Positions 46,583 through 56,199 are shown, counted from the stretch's first letter. The stretch is DNA of 64,000 bases from Negadavirga shengliensis (GCF_042652345.1 NZ_JBHSJJ010000017.1:73090-137089); one strand, 5' to 3'. A program made the numbers and translations. The notes: generated by a model not told the origin, from the letters alone.

Positions 46583-49500
46583 ATGAAATTAAAAACGTGT
46601 ACACGCATTAAATGGCCAGGTGCCGGATTGAAGTGTTTTCTTATCTTGTTGCTGGCGAATCTGTGGGCAGTCCCCATTTTTGGACAAACTATCCGGGTGT
46701 CCGGAGTAGTGAAATCAGGTCAGGACAATGAATCATTGCCGGGGGTGAGTGTTATTATCAAAGGGACTACCCAAGGAACCATTACTGATATGGATGGGCG
46801 TTATATTCTCGAAGCCCCCTCTCCCGAAACTGTCTTGATATTCAGCTTTATAGGTTATACTTCAAAAGAGGTAGTCGTTGGACAGAAGTCAATAATTGAT
46901 GTCACCCTGGAGTCCGATATAACTTCCCTGGACGAGGTTGTTGTGATTGGCTATGGAACCACAACGCGACAGGACGTTACAGGCTCTATTGCCTCGGTAT
47001 CGGGAGACGAAATTCTTCGAACCAATCCGGTCACGATTGACCAGGCCCTCCAGGGGAAGGTTCCGGGAGTCGTGATACAGCAGGCTTCAGGACAGCCCGG
47101 CGGAGCCGTCAATGTGCAGATCAGGGGATTGACTTTCGGCAATTCAGAACCTCTGTATGTGATTGATGGCATCATTATGGGAGGGCCGGCCTCCTTGGGT
47201 TCCGGCACCAACCCCCTGGCAGGGATCAACCCATCGGAGATTGAGTCCGTTGACGTGCTAAAAGACGCCTCCGCTACAGCCATATATGGTTCGCAAGCGA
47301 CCAATGGGGTTATTGTGATCACTACAAAAAGGGGAAAAGCAGCAGCGCCAAGTATCAATTATGAGTTCAGTACGGGCTTTCAACAGCTACCTAACCGGCT
47401 CCCTCTCATGAACTTAAGGGAATATGCCTCTTTTATCAACGAGAGGAACACAGGATTGGGTTGGGGATTCGATGAAAGGCCCGAGTTTGTCAATCCGGAG
47501 TATTTGGGCGAGGGGACAGATTGGCAGGGGGAGTTGTTCAGAAATGCGCCCATGACCAACCACACCCTTACGGTGAGCGGGGGTGATGAAAGGACGCAAT
47601 ACCTGCTTTCGGCTTCCCACTTCAATCAGGAAGGTATAGCTCTGGGCTCTGACTTCAGCAGGTCTTCCATACGCCTTAATCTCGACAACAAAACAACAAA
47701 CTGGTTGAAAATCGGGACTAGTCTTCAGCTGGTCCATATAGATGAAAATGTCACTACTTCCGGCTCAAATGTTATCAGGGATGCCCTTAGACAGACTCCG
47801 GATATAGCGGTGACCAACCCCGACGGCAGCTGGGGGGGCGCCTTTAACCCCAATGGCTGGGTCAATAGTATCGTAAACCCTTATGCGATTGCGCTCATCA
47901 ATAAGGACAATACCAGGAGAAACCAATTATTTGGCAACCTATATGCTGAGGTAAACTTTACGAAAGACCTGCAACTGAGGAGTGAGGTAACAAGCAGCTT
48001 TTCCATGGCTACGCAGGATCAGTTTTTCCCCAGCTACGAAATGGGGCGTGTGGTAAGGGAGGATAACAATGCCGCTTACCGGTTTGTACAAAGATCCCAT
48101 TCCACTTTACGAAACTACCTTACCTATTCCCGAATGTTCGGAGATCGATACAATTTGAACGTAATGACCGGCCACGAGGCGCAGTTGATCAAATCAGAGA
48201 ACGTAACCGCAAGCCGTTTCACCTTTCCTTCAAACAATGTGCAGGCAATCAGCGCCGGTGATCCGGAGACCGCTTTGAATTCCGGAGAGAAAGGCCATAA
48301 TGCCCTGGAATCATACTTCGGCCGGGTGAATTTTGGACTGGACGACAAATACCTGTTGACAGGGAATGTCCGCGCGGACGGCTCTTCGAAATTTGCCGCG
48401 GGACGCAGATGGGTAACTACCTACTCCGGCGCCCTTGCCTGGAAGATTCACAATGAGGGATTTCTGAAGAGCGTGAATGACATGAATGAATTGAAATTAC
48501 GTGTCGGTTATGGTCTGACAAACAACCAGAATATTCCTGATTACCGCTATACATCTGCCTTGGCTACTGTTCCCACAGGCCTATCGGGAGTATCCCAAAG
48601 AGTCCAAAACATGGCCAACCCTTTTGTGGAATGGGAAAAGACAAGATATAGCAATATCGGTCTCGACGGAACATTCTTTAACTGGCGCCTCAACTTCTCG
48701 GTAGATATCTATAACAGGGACACGGACGGTCTTTTGATGCAGATTCCGTTGCCCATGTATGCGGGAACAGGTGTGGGATATTCTCCCGGCACGATACAAG
48801 CCCCTTATGTAAACGTCGGCGAAGTCAATAACAGAGGGATTGACTTTAGGATAAGCTCAAAAAACATAAGAAACAAAAATTTTGTATGGACCACTGACCT
48901 GACAGTGTCCTGCAACATCAACAGAGTGGTTAGTCTTATTACAGAAGACGCGTCCTTGTTGGGACAATACAGCCGAACAGTGGTGGGTAGATCCATAGGC
49001 GATTTTTATGGTTATGTCGTTGAGGGAGTTTTTGCCACGGCAAGTGATTTTGAGACGCATGCTATCCCAGTGAGAAACGGTGAGAAGTTGCCCGTGGGTT
49101 CAGCAGGAGGAAGTATTTGGTTTGGAGACCTGATCTTCAGGGATTTCAATGGTGACGGAATCATCGATGAAAACGACCAGACCTACCTGGGCTCACCTAT
49201 TCCCAAATTTCAAGTAGGTCTTAATAACTCGTTTTCCTACAAGAATTTTGACCTGAACGTGTTTTTCAACGCGAATTATGGAAACAAGGTTTTCAATCAG
49301 TTGCGGATCGAAGGAGAGTATCCCGGTACCAGTTTTGGCTACCGGAAATCACTGAACAATTATGCCAGACTTGAACTGATAGATCCCGAAGGATCCACCA
49401 CTGACATCAGCAATGTCTATGTAGCCAATCCCGAAACCAGAATCGTGGGCATCAGAAATGACAATACCAACGATAACAACAGGACATCCGACAAATTTGT

Positions 49501-49753
49501 CGAAGATGGCTCTTTTGTCAGGTGCAGGACCATTTCCCTGGGCTATTCCCTGCCGGAAAGACTCACACAAAAGGCACACGTAAATGCGCTGCGGGTCTAT
49601 GTAAATGTCAACAACGCATTTATCATTACCAAATACTCCGGCATGGATCCGGAAATCGGATCATGGGATCCCCTGAATGCAGGTGTGGATAACGGTTTTT
49701 ATCCCCAGCCCCGTGTTTTCACGGTAGGCGCCAATATTACCCTGAACAAATAA
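46583..49753 (+). CDS. SusC-like TonB-dependent transporter of the second locus
   Basis: The 1056-aa protein has a signal peptide ending near IFGQTI, then a carboxypeptidase-D-like repeat (VSGVVKSGQDNESLPGVSV), the SusC marker VVVIGYGTTTRQDVTGSI, the plug (VNVQIRGLTFGNSEPLYVI and DVLKDASATAIYGSQA) and the barrel ending VFTVGANITLNK. There is no STN domain, consistent with control by the hybrid regulator rather than by a sigma/FecR pair. SusD follows after 11 bases. It imports the oligosaccharides made at the surface by the GH5 enzyme. Confidence 0.93.
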   Translation: MKLKTCTRIKWPGAGLKCFLILLLANLWAVPIFGQTIRVSGVVKSGQDNESLPGVSVIIKGTTQGTITDMDGRYILEAPSPETVLIFSFIGYTSKEVVVGQKSIIDVTLESDITSLDEVVVIGYGTTTRQDVTGSIASVSGDEILRTNPVTIDQALQGKVPGVVIQQASGQPGGAVNVQIRGLTFGNSEPLYVIDGIIMGGPASLGSGTNPLAGINPSEIESVDVLKDASATAIYGSQATNGVIVITTKRGKAAAPSINYEFSTGFQQLPNRLPLMNLREYASFINERNTGLGWGFDERPEFVNPEYLGEGTDWQGELFRNAPMTNHTLTVSGGDERTQYLLSASHFNQEGIALGSDFSRSSIRLNLDNKTTNWLKIGTSLQLVHIDENVTTSGSNVIRDALRQTPDIAVTNPDGSWGGAFNPNGWVNSIVNPYAIALINKDNTRRNQLFGNLYAEVNFTKDLQLRSEVTSSFSMATQDQFFPSYEMGRVVREDNNAAYRFVQRSHSTLRNYLTYSRMFGDRYNLNVMTGHEAQLIKSENVTASRFTFPSNNVQAISAGDPETALNSGEKGHNALESYFGRVNFGLDDKYLLTGNVRADGSSKFAAGRRWVTTYSGALAWKIHNEGFLKSVNDMNELKLRVGYGLTNNQNIPDYRYTSALATVPTGLSGVSQRVQNMANPFVEWEKTRYSNIGLDGTFFNWRLNFSVDIYNRDTDGLLMQIPLPMYAGTGVGYSPGTIQAPYVNVGEVNNRGIDFRISSKNIRNKNFVWTTDLTVSCNINRVVSLITEDASLLGQYSRTVVGRSIGDFYGYVVEGVFATASDFETHAIPVRNGEKLPVGSAGGSIWFGDLIFRDFNGDGIIDENDQTYLGSPIPKFQVGLNNSFSYKNFDLNVFFNANYGNKVFNQLRIEGEYPGTSFGYRKSLNNYARLELIDPEGSTTDISNVYVANPETRIVGIRNDNTNDNNRTSDKFVEDGSFVRCRTISLGYSLPERLTQKAHVNALRVYVNVNNAFIITKYSGMDPEIGSWDPLNAGVDNGFYPQPRVFTVGANITLNK

Positions 49754-49764
49754 ATAGCTGAACC

Positions 49765-51348
49765 ATGAAATTGAAAAATATAATAATATATGTTTATCTC
49801 GCATTTGCAGGACTTTTGATATCCTGCGGTGAGGACTTTCTGGACCGGCCGCCTTTGGCGCAGATCAGTTCAGAAAATTTCTATCAGACCAGAGATGACC
49901 TGAGATTGGCTACAGCCGCATTGTATGGTGGTGGGCCATGGGCGGAATGGACCTACACCAGCTACCTGCCGGTCGGTGATGTGCTTAGTGGCAATATGGC
50001 CGTAGGTTATTGGGGCGATGCGGTGCAGCTCATCACCTTTTCCGTGACCGGATTGAACGGGATCATGGTTGCGAACTGGAAATCCATGTACAATATCATT
50101 GGGCATTGCAATGCGACCATTAAAGGCATTATGGAGAATGCACCTGCCTCTTTATCCGAAAGTGACAGGAACGCGGCCATTGCGGAAGCAAGGTTTATAA
50201 GGGGATATGCTTACTATAACCTGGCTTTGTTATGGGGGGCAGTTCCGATCATAGAGGATAACACCAAGCTGATTACTTCTCCCCTGGTTCCGAGATACGA
50301 GGTTAACGACGTTTACCGGTTTGTGGTCAATGACCTGACTTATGCGGTAGAAAACCTTCCCCCTTTCGATACCAAAGGAAGGCTTACCACCTGGTCCGCA
50401 CAAGGGATGTTGGCTAAAATATACCTGACCTGGGCCGGCCTGAATTCTGCCGGGATTGGCCAACGCGACCAGGACATGCTTGAGATGGCCAAACAATTAG
50501 CCGGCAATGTCTGCAAAAACAGTGGCCTGACGTTGCTGGACAACTATGCCAACTTGTTCAGAACGGAATATAACGATAATCAGGAGTCACTATTTTCATT
50601 GCAATGGTCTCCGGGTCTTGGTTGGATGGAAGGCAACATGCTTCAGATATATTCTTCAGGTGGGGCTGATATAGCGCCCAGTGGAGGTCAGGGCTGGTTT
50701 GGCATCGGGCCTACAATAGATATGTTTGAGTTGTACACAGAGGAGGACTCTATCAGACGCAAGGCCACTTTTATGCTGAGAGGGGATCACTATCCGGAGC
50801 TGAATGCCGCGGGAGGTGGTTTTACATTCAATGGTCATTCCGGTTTGAAGAAGCATATCGTAGGTACCAATGCGGATAATGGGAGTCCTACAATGAACCT
50901 GACTTCTTCTCCACAGCACAACCCCATATTGAGGCTGGCGGATGTGTACCTGCTATATGCGGAAGCCATTCTGGGCAACAATGCCGCTACATCAGATGCG
51001 GATGCGCTGTTTTACTTCAACGAAGTGCGTAGAAGAGCAGGGCTTGCTCCCGTTAGCTCGATCGATCCGGACATGTTGCTGAAGGAAAGGAGAATCGAAC
51101 TGGCCGGTGAAAGCCATTTTTGGAGTGATCTGGTGAGGCTTTCTTACTATAATTCCCCAAAGGCGATAGGTATTCTCAATAACGAACGAAGGGTACGGTT
51201 TGATTATGAAAATGGGGTTGCTACACCCAATAACCCTTTCGGTGAAATAACCCCGGCGAATGGCAATACCTTTACTTTCCCATTGCCTTCAATCGAGGTG
51301 ACTGCCAATCCTAAATTGTTGGAGCCTCCGGTACCTTATTCATTCTAA
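49765..51348 (+). CDS. SusD/RagB-like surface lipoprotein of the second locus
   Basis: The 527-aa lipoprotein has Cys at about residue 21 (LLISCGEDFLDRPPLA; the FLDRPPLAQIS stretch is a hallmark of RagB/SusD). The core includes ARFIRGYAYYNLALLWGAVPI, and the C-terminal part contains EVRRRAGLAP and LLKERRIELAGE, the classical SusD C-terminal motif. It pairs with the SusC encoded 11 bases upstream and binds glycan at the cell surface. Confidence 0.93.
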   Translation: MKLKNIIIYVYLAFAGLLISCGEDFLDRPPLAQISSENFYQTRDDLRLATAALYGGGPWAEWTYTSYLPVGDVLSGNMAVGYWGDAVQLITFSVTGLNGIMVANWKSMYNIIGHCNATIKGIMENAPASLSESDRNAAIAEARFIRGYAYYNLALLWGAVPIIEDNTKLITSPLVPRYEVNDVYRFVVNDLTYAVENLPPFDTKGRLTTWSAQGMLAKIYLTWAGLNSAGIGQRDQDMLEMAKQLAGNVCKNSGLTLLDNYANLFRTEYNDNQESLFSLQWSPGLGWMEGNMLQIYSSGGADIAPSGGQGWFGIGPTIDMFELYTEEDSIRRKATFMLRGDHYPELNAAGGGFTFNGHSGLKKHIVGTNADNGSPTMNLTSSPQHNPILRLADVYLLYAEAILGNNAATSDADALFYFNEVRRRAGLAPVSSIDPDMLLKERRIELAGESHFWSDLVRLSYYNSPKAIGILNNERRVRFDYENGVATPNNPFGEITPANGNTFTFPLPSIEVTANPKLLEPPVPYSF

Positions 51349-51366
51349 TATCATAAAGAATCTATC

Positions 51367-52626
51367 ATGGAAAAGACTAGATATAAATACGTGAATCGAT
51401 TACTGCTGGCTTGTGCGGCAGTAATGATGACCCTGATGTTTGCCTGTGAGAAGGAGGACTCCCTACCGGCGCCGCTCATCACTAGCGTTAGAAATTATGA
51501 CGCATCCCCCAACGACACATTAATCACTGAAATGGTTACCGGTCAGTGGGTGGTGATACATGGAAAAAACTTAAGGGAGGTTTCCCAGGTCTATTTTGGC
51601 GGTGTTCAGGCGTCCATCAACAGTACCTTTTTAACTGATGCAAATATCGTGGTTCAGATACCTTCTATTCCGTTCCAGTCGGTGCCCATAGAAGAACTGA
51701 ATAAAATCACCGTGGTAAGCGCAGGAGGAACTTATACGTATTCAATTGACTTTGCTATTGACCCCCCTGCGATTGCAAGTGTGTCGTATGAAATTCCAAA
51801 TGAGGGAGACTCAGTTTACATTTATGGGGCCAATTTCTTTTATGTTGAAGAGGTGACTTTTGCCGGTGAGCCGATTCCGGAACTCAGACTATCCGCTGAT
51901 GGTACATCCCTTGGCTTTATTGCCCCTGCGCTTAGTCAAAGTGGCCCCGTAAAAGTGAAAACCGGTTCAGGCACAGCCACGACAGGCTACAATGTGAACG
52001 ATGTGGCTACAGGATTAATCGCGAATTTCGAGTGGGGCGATTATTTTGGCTATGAATGGTGGGGAGGTGCGGAACTTCACAGTGGAGATCCCAACTCCGA
52101 CTGGCCGCCGTATGGTGCGGCTTTTCCCGGCAATTCAACCCAGTACATGGTGCTAAAAACGAATGCATTGAATCCGGGTGAGGGCGCTGATTGGAGTCAT
52201 GCGGTCCGTATCGGGTCGACACAGTGGCTACCCGTGGGAAACATTAGTGACACGGTGGCTGGTTGGGCTCTCAAATTTGAAGTCAGCATCCCTGATCCCT
52301 GGAACGGTGGCTCCCTTTGTATCAAAACCTCAAACAGTAACTTTATGGTAAGGAATGAACCCTGGCAGATCATTGCACCTTATTCAACAAAAGGCTGGCA
52401 AACGGTAACCATTCCTCTCTCTTCTTTCCTTAAAAATGATGCGACACTTGGTGATGGCAGAGGTGCTCCCGTCACAAGCATTAATGAGCTATTTGGAGGA
52501 ACTGGGACTACGGAGGGCAACTTATTAGTTTATATACACAATTATGGCGCTGCAAAAACCAGTACGGGCTTTAATGCCGCCTTTGATAATTTCAGGGTGG
52601 TAAGAACAACTTACACGGTTGAGTGA
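51367..52626 (+). CDS. Surface glycan-binding protein (IPT/TIG domains)
   Basis: The 419-aa lipoprotein has Cys at about residue 27 (LMFACEKEDSLP). Two immunoglobulin-like IPT/TIG repeats (about 38-120 and 122-205, with TGQWVVIHGKNLREVSQVYFGG and SVYIYGANFFYVEEVTF) lead to a C-terminal beta-sandwich of about 210 residues ending NAAFDNFRVVRTTYTVE, rich in Trp and Asp as in glycan-binding modules. Its place directly after SusD (18 bases) is the usual one for SGBP proteins, which hold the polysaccharide on the cell surface. The ligand is inferred to be that of the GH5 enzyme. Confidence 0.85.
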   Translation: MEKTRYKYVNRLLLACAAVMMTLMFACEKEDSLPAPLITSVRNYDASPNDTLITEMVTGQWVVIHGKNLREVSQVYFGGVQASINSTFLTDANIVVQIPSIPFQSVPIEELNKITVVSAGGTYTYSIDFAIDPPAIASVSYEIPNEGDSVYIYGANFFYVEEVTFAGEPIPELRLSADGTSLGFIAPALSQSGPVKVKTGSGTATTGYNVNDVATGLIANFEWGDYFGYEWWGGAELHSGDPNSDWPPYGAAFPGNSTQYMVLKTNALNPGEGADWSHAVRIGSTQWLPVGNISDTVAGWALKFEVSIPDPWNGGSLCIKTSNSNFMVRNEPWQIIAPYSTKGWQTVTIPLSSFLKNDATLGDGRGAPVTSINELFGGTGTTEGNLLVYIHNYGAAKTSTGFNAAFDNFRVVRTTYTVE

Positions 52627-52654
52627 TCTTACTTTCTGATTTCCAAAAAATCAA

Positions 52655-52702
52655 CCCATTTCCCTCCTTTTTTCCTAACGGGGAAATGGGCTGATCTTTT
52701 TT
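52655..52702 (+). terminator. Hairpin between the glycan-binding protein and GH5 genes
   Basis: CCCATTTCCC (52655-52664) pairs perfectly with GGGAAATGGG (52681-52690) around a 16-base loop, and a T run follows after five bases. It probably ends part of the transcripts, so that the GH5 enzyme is made in smaller amounts or from its own promoter. Confidence 0.65.
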
Positions 52703-52774
52703 CTTCTCTTTAGAGTCAGTCCCGATTGCCGGTCGGCTGAGGCCGGGAAAATAAACCAGACATATTTTAACTTT

Positions 52775-54235
52775 ATGCTTGAAAAAATAATAAAAATCAG
52801 ACGTACTATCAGAGATTTTGGCTTACTGATGGCGATAGTGTCGCTTATGTCCTGCAAAATCGATGCTATTGATCCGGAGCTTTCAGTTTCCCCTACAAAA
52901 GTTTCCTTTTCCGAAGAAGGTGGCACAACAGAAATCACCATTGCATCCAATGACCAGTGGAATATCGCCAATTCTGCACTTTCGTGGTTGGAGATAAGCC
53001 AGACAAGCGGTAATCCCGGTAGTATTGCCATCCAACTGACCACATCGCCCAACAACACCGGTCTCACCCGATCCACGATATTAAATGTCACCTCGCCAAA
53101 CGGCCAGGCCAGGAGGATTACCGTCTCACAGGTTTCCACGCTTTACCCGTCTTACAATAGTTCTCCGCTGCCGCCCGATGCGACGGGGATGAGCAGCAGC
53201 GCAGTAGAGCTTGCGGCCAAGATGAAGCTGGGATGGAATATCGGTAATACTTTGGAAGCTATAGGTGGCGAAAATGCTTGGGGTAATCCGGATATCACAA
53301 AAGAGTATGTTGCCGCGGTTAAAAACTTGGGGTTCAATGCCATTCGCCTTCCATGTGCCTGGGATCAGTATTCAGACCAGGCGACAGCAAAAATAGGACA
53401 AGAATGGATGGACCGCGTCAAAGAAGTGGTAGAATATTGCATAGACAATGACATGTATGTGCTGCTCAATATCCACTGGGACGGCGGCTGGTTGGAAAAC
53501 AATTGCACGCCTGCAAAGAAAGATGAGGTGAATGCCAAACAAAAAGCTTATTGGGAACAGATCGCTACAGCGATGAGAGATTTTGATGAGCACCTGATGT
53601 TTGCCAGCGCCAATGAGCCAAACGTCCATGATGCTGTCCAGATGGAGGCACTTCATTCCTATCACCAGACCTTCGTCAATGCTGTTCGGGCTACAGGCGG
53701 AAGGAACAGCAACAGGGTACTCGTGATTCAGGGACCCGATACCAATATTGAAAAGAGCCACGAAATGATGAATATGCCCGCGGATGTGGTAGAGGGCCGT
53801 CTGATGGCTGAAGTACATTATTATACACCTTCCCAATTCTGCTTCCTGGCAGAAGACGTAAGTTGGGGAAATATGGTCTACTACTGGGGAAATGGGTATC
53901 ATTCAACCATTGAACCGGACCGTAATGCTACCTATGGAGAAGAAGATGCTGTGGACCAGTCTTTTAGTTTGGCAAAGAAGCAATTTGTTGACAACGGAAT
54001 CCCGGTAATTCTGGGTGAGTACGGGGCTTACAGGCGTGATAATAACCAACATGTACCTAAAGACTTGGAGACACATAACAACTCCGTGGATCATTGGATC
54101 ACTTATGTGACAAAGCAGGCCGTGGCCAATGGTTTGATCCCCTTTTGGTGGGATACGGGCGGTGCTCTGGACAGGCAGAATTATGCTGTAAAAGACCAGC
54201 GTACGATGGATGCGCTCATCCGGGCAATAGACTGA
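52775..54235 (+). CDS. BACON-GH5 endo-glucanase, candidate endo-xyloglucanase
   Basis: The 486-aa lipoprotein has Cys at about residue 26 (IVSLMSCKID), a BACON domain (about 34-118, LSVSPTKVSFSEEGGTTEITI) and a GH5 barrel of subfamily-4 appearance (MKLGWNIGNTLEAI, FNAIRLPCAWDQY). The acid/base is Glu281 in ASANEPNVHD and the nucleophile Glu415 in VILGEYGAY. BACON-GH5_4 is the architecture of BoGH5A, the surface endo-xyloglucanase of Bacteroides ovatus. Together with the GH31 gene this suggests xyloglucan, although mixed-linkage glucan or cellulose cannot be excluded. Confidence 0.9.
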   Translation: MLEKIIKIRRTIRDFGLLMAIVSLMSCKIDAIDPELSVSPTKVSFSEEGGTTEITIASNDQWNIANSALSWLEISQTSGNPGSIAIQLTTSPNNTGLTRSTILNVTSPNGQARRITVSQVSTLYPSYNSSPLPPDATGMSSSAVELAAKMKLGWNIGNTLEAIGGENAWGNPDITKEYVAAVKNLGFNAIRLPCAWDQYSDQATAKIGQEWMDRVKEVVEYCIDNDMYVLLNIHWDGGWLENNCTPAKKDEVNAKQKAYWEQIATAMRDFDEHLMFASANEPNVHDAVQMEALHSYHQTFVNAVRATGGRNSNRVLVIQGPDTNIEKSHEMMNMPADVVEGRLMAEVHYYTPSQFCFLAEDVSWGNMVYYWGNGYHSTIEPDRNATYGEEDAVDQSFSLAKKQFVDNGIPVILGEYGAYRRDNNQHVPKDLETHNNSVDHWITYVTKQAVANGLIPFWWDTGGALDRQNYAVKDQRTMDALIRAID

Positions 54236-54264
54236 TCCACTTTGCCATAACTTGAAAACAATGC

Positions 54265-54374
54265 AAAACCTGACAGGTTTTGTGACCGGAAAGCCTAAAC
54301 AACACCTTTCACCAGGCAGAAACCTGTCAGTTTCAATCCTACTTGACAAAGTAACATTAAGTCTGTCAGGTTTT
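54265..54374. repeat. Three copies of an AAACCTGWCAGGTTT palindrome
   Basis: The perfect palindrome AAAACCTG-A-CAGGTTTT (54265-54281) is followed by two half-diverged copies, AAACCTGTCAGTTT (54320-54333) and CTGTCAGGTTTTAC (54363-54376), at intervals of about 45-55 bases. Short interspersed palindromes of this kind are found between genes in many Bacteroidota. The 367-base gap also contains a 50-codon frame (54434-54586, starting MITNGNANTNPADFDWFDFE), which is not supported by homology. Confidence 0.55.
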
Positions 54375-54602
54375 ACGTCACGCATAAAAAGTATCAAAAC
54401 GAATTACCTTCACATTCCAATTAATAATAACCTATGATAACTAACGGCAATGCCAATACCAACCCTGCTGATTTCGATTGGTTTGATTTTGAAGAAGACC
54501 CGACATTGCCGTACGCGTGGTCTGCTGTACCGGCAGCAGCCACAAACCAAAATATTTCTCCCGATGATCACGCAAACAAGAGATAATTCATGGACATTTC
54601 AT

Positions 54603-55223
54603 ATGAACCAAACGATTAAAAAATTACATCATTTATCGGGTATTGCCATTGCATTATTCCTGTTATTACATCTTACGAATCACCTGGTTGCATTGGGCGG
54701 ACCTCAGCTGCACATTACTGTAATGAATTTATTCCGCCATGTTTACAGGTTTTGGCCCGTTGAAGTTCTTCTGCTGTCGTGTGTGGTCTTTCAGGTTATC
54801 AGCGGCGTAATACTTGTGTTTAAAAAGGGTTTTCGAAAGCAGCCGCTTTATGTTGTGATACAGGTGCTAAGCGGTTTGTATCTTTCTTTTTTTATGATCT
54901 ATCACGTGCGCGCAGTTTTGCTGGGACGTTATGAATGGAATGTAGATACTGACTTTTATTTTGCTGCAAGTGTCGCAAACATCTATCCTGAAAAGCTATT
55001 TTTTATTCCCTATTATACGCTTTCGCTTTTATGCCTGTTTGCACATATCTCCTGTGTACACTATATAAAAAGAACAGAGAAATTAGAAAAAATACAGGAA
55101 AGAGAGGATGCAACAAAACTCAGAAAAAAATATATTAAGGAAACCGTGGGTATTTGTATAGCCGGTGCCGTAATTACTGGTTTAATAATGATTGCTTTTA
55201 CTGGAGTACTCTATGAAATTTAA
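54603..55223 (+). CDS. Cytochrome-b-like multi-helix membrane protein, unknown function
   Basis: The protein has 206 residues from the ATG at 54603 (MNQTIKKLHHLSGIAIALFL); the frame is open further upstream but without protein-like sequence. It has five membrane helices (about 11-33, 52-74, 84-106, 134-156 and 178-202). Histidines cluster in the first helix and loop (LHHLSG, LLLHLTNHL), in helix 3 (IYHVRAV) and helix 4 (CLFAHISCVHY), which resembles the heme-binding four-helix core of succinate dehydrogenase anchor proteins. No heme-lyase or dehydrogenase genes are nearby. The start of the metallopeptidase gene overlaps its end by 11 bases, so the two probably act together. Function is not known. 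Confidence 0.65.
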   Translation: MNQTIKKLHHLSGIAIALFLLLHLTNHLVALGGPQLHITVMNLFRHVYRFWPVEVLLLSCVVFQVISGVILVFKKGFRKQPLYVVIQVLSGLYLSFFMIYHVRAVLLGRYEWNVDTDFYFAASVANIYPEKLFFIPYYTLSLLCLFAHISCVHYIKRTEKLEKIQEREDATKLRKKYIKETVGICIAGAVITGLIMIAFTGVLYEI

Positions 55224-56199
55224 ACTATTCCTTCTAACACTTCTAATTTGCAGTAGCTCATTCGGGCAATCATTGCCCGAACTAAGGCATGCCGATAAAA
55301 TTCGTATCAAAGAAGCAATGGCCATCTCAACTGAGTTTGGCGACAAACTATTCCAGGGCTACAGCACTGTTCCGTTTGCAATTATTTTGGTAACGGACAG
55401 TACAGAGTTTCTAATAAATCATCCGAATCCTTCATCTGATTTTAAATTGTTAGGAACGGACTACATTCTCAAAACAAATATCTATTATCGTAAAACACAG
55501 TTCAGTCCTCATATTCTCGCCACCTTTCCAGCGGTAAACGGACTTAGTTGCAGCGTAGTGGGCACCCCCGAAAACACAAACACAAATTCAACAGAATGGG
55601 TAATATACTTGCTTCACGAACATTTTCACCAATATCAAATGACCGACCCTGAATATTTTAAAAGCGTGGATGATCTTGACCTTTCCGGTGGCGACCAAAC
55701 TGGAAAGTGGATGTTAAACTATCCCTTTCCGTATGACAGTTTGCCCGTAATGGAACAGTATGAACTATATACCAAAGCACTTTATAAAGCGGTAACACAA
55801 GGGAATAAATCCAATCTGAAAAAATACTTTGCAGAACGAAGAAAATTAAGAAAAATACTTTCTGACACAGATTATCGCTATTTGTCTTTTCAAATTTGGC
55901 AGGAAGGTTTAGCCAAGTACACGGAATATAATTTTTTGGAACTGCTTGAAAATTACAGCCCGTCAAAAGAAATGGTGGCATTACCTGACTTCATCTCTTT
56001 TCCTGAGTATAAATCAAAAATGTACCAAAACGAAATCGAAAACCTTCTTCAGAATAAACTGGATGAAACTAAAAGGGTTTGTTTCTATTCTGTAGGGTTT
56101 GCAGAAGGGATTCTTTTAGACAAATTAAGCAAATCTTGGCGGGAAAAATATTTGATAGACAAATTCTATATTGAACATTATTCAAAAAAATATGACTGA
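55213..56199 (+). CDS. Secreted putative zinc metallopeptidase (HExxH)
   Basis: The protein has 328 residues from the ATG at 55213 (MKFKLFLLTLLICSSSFGQS), which places a normal signal peptide at the front; an ATG at 55192 would put seven extra residues ahead of it. LLHEHFHQYQ contains the zinc-binding HExxH (His135, Glu136, His139), and a likely third ligand is Glu231 in WQEGLAKYTEYN, about 95 residues later, as in gluzincins. A pattern FYSVGFAEGILLDKLS follows near the C-terminus. I do not recognise a named family. It overlaps the upstream membrane protein gene by 11 bases. The low GC of both genes compared with their neighbours suggests later arrival. Confidence 0.65.
   Translation: MKFKLFLLTLLICSSSFGQSLPELRHADKIRIKEAMAISTEFGDKLFQGYSTVPFAIILVTDSTEFLINHPNPSSDFKLLGTDYILKTNIYYRKTQFSPHILATFPAVNGLSCSVVGTPENTNTNSTEWVIYLLHEHFHQYQMTDPEYFKSVDDLDLSGGDQTGKWMLNYPFPYDSLPVMEQYELYTKALYKAVTQGNKSNLKKYFAERRKLRKILSDTDYRYLSFQIWQEGLAKYTEYNFLELLENYSPSKEMVALPDFISFPEYKSKMYQNEIENLLQNKLDETKRVCFYSVGFAEGILLDKLSKSWREKYLIDKFYIEHYSKKYD

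Noticed and set aside
54434..54586. 50-codon frame rich in Asp, Asn and Ala
   Set aside because: It has no recognised relatives and lies in a repeat-containing gap; kept only as a note in the repeat entry.
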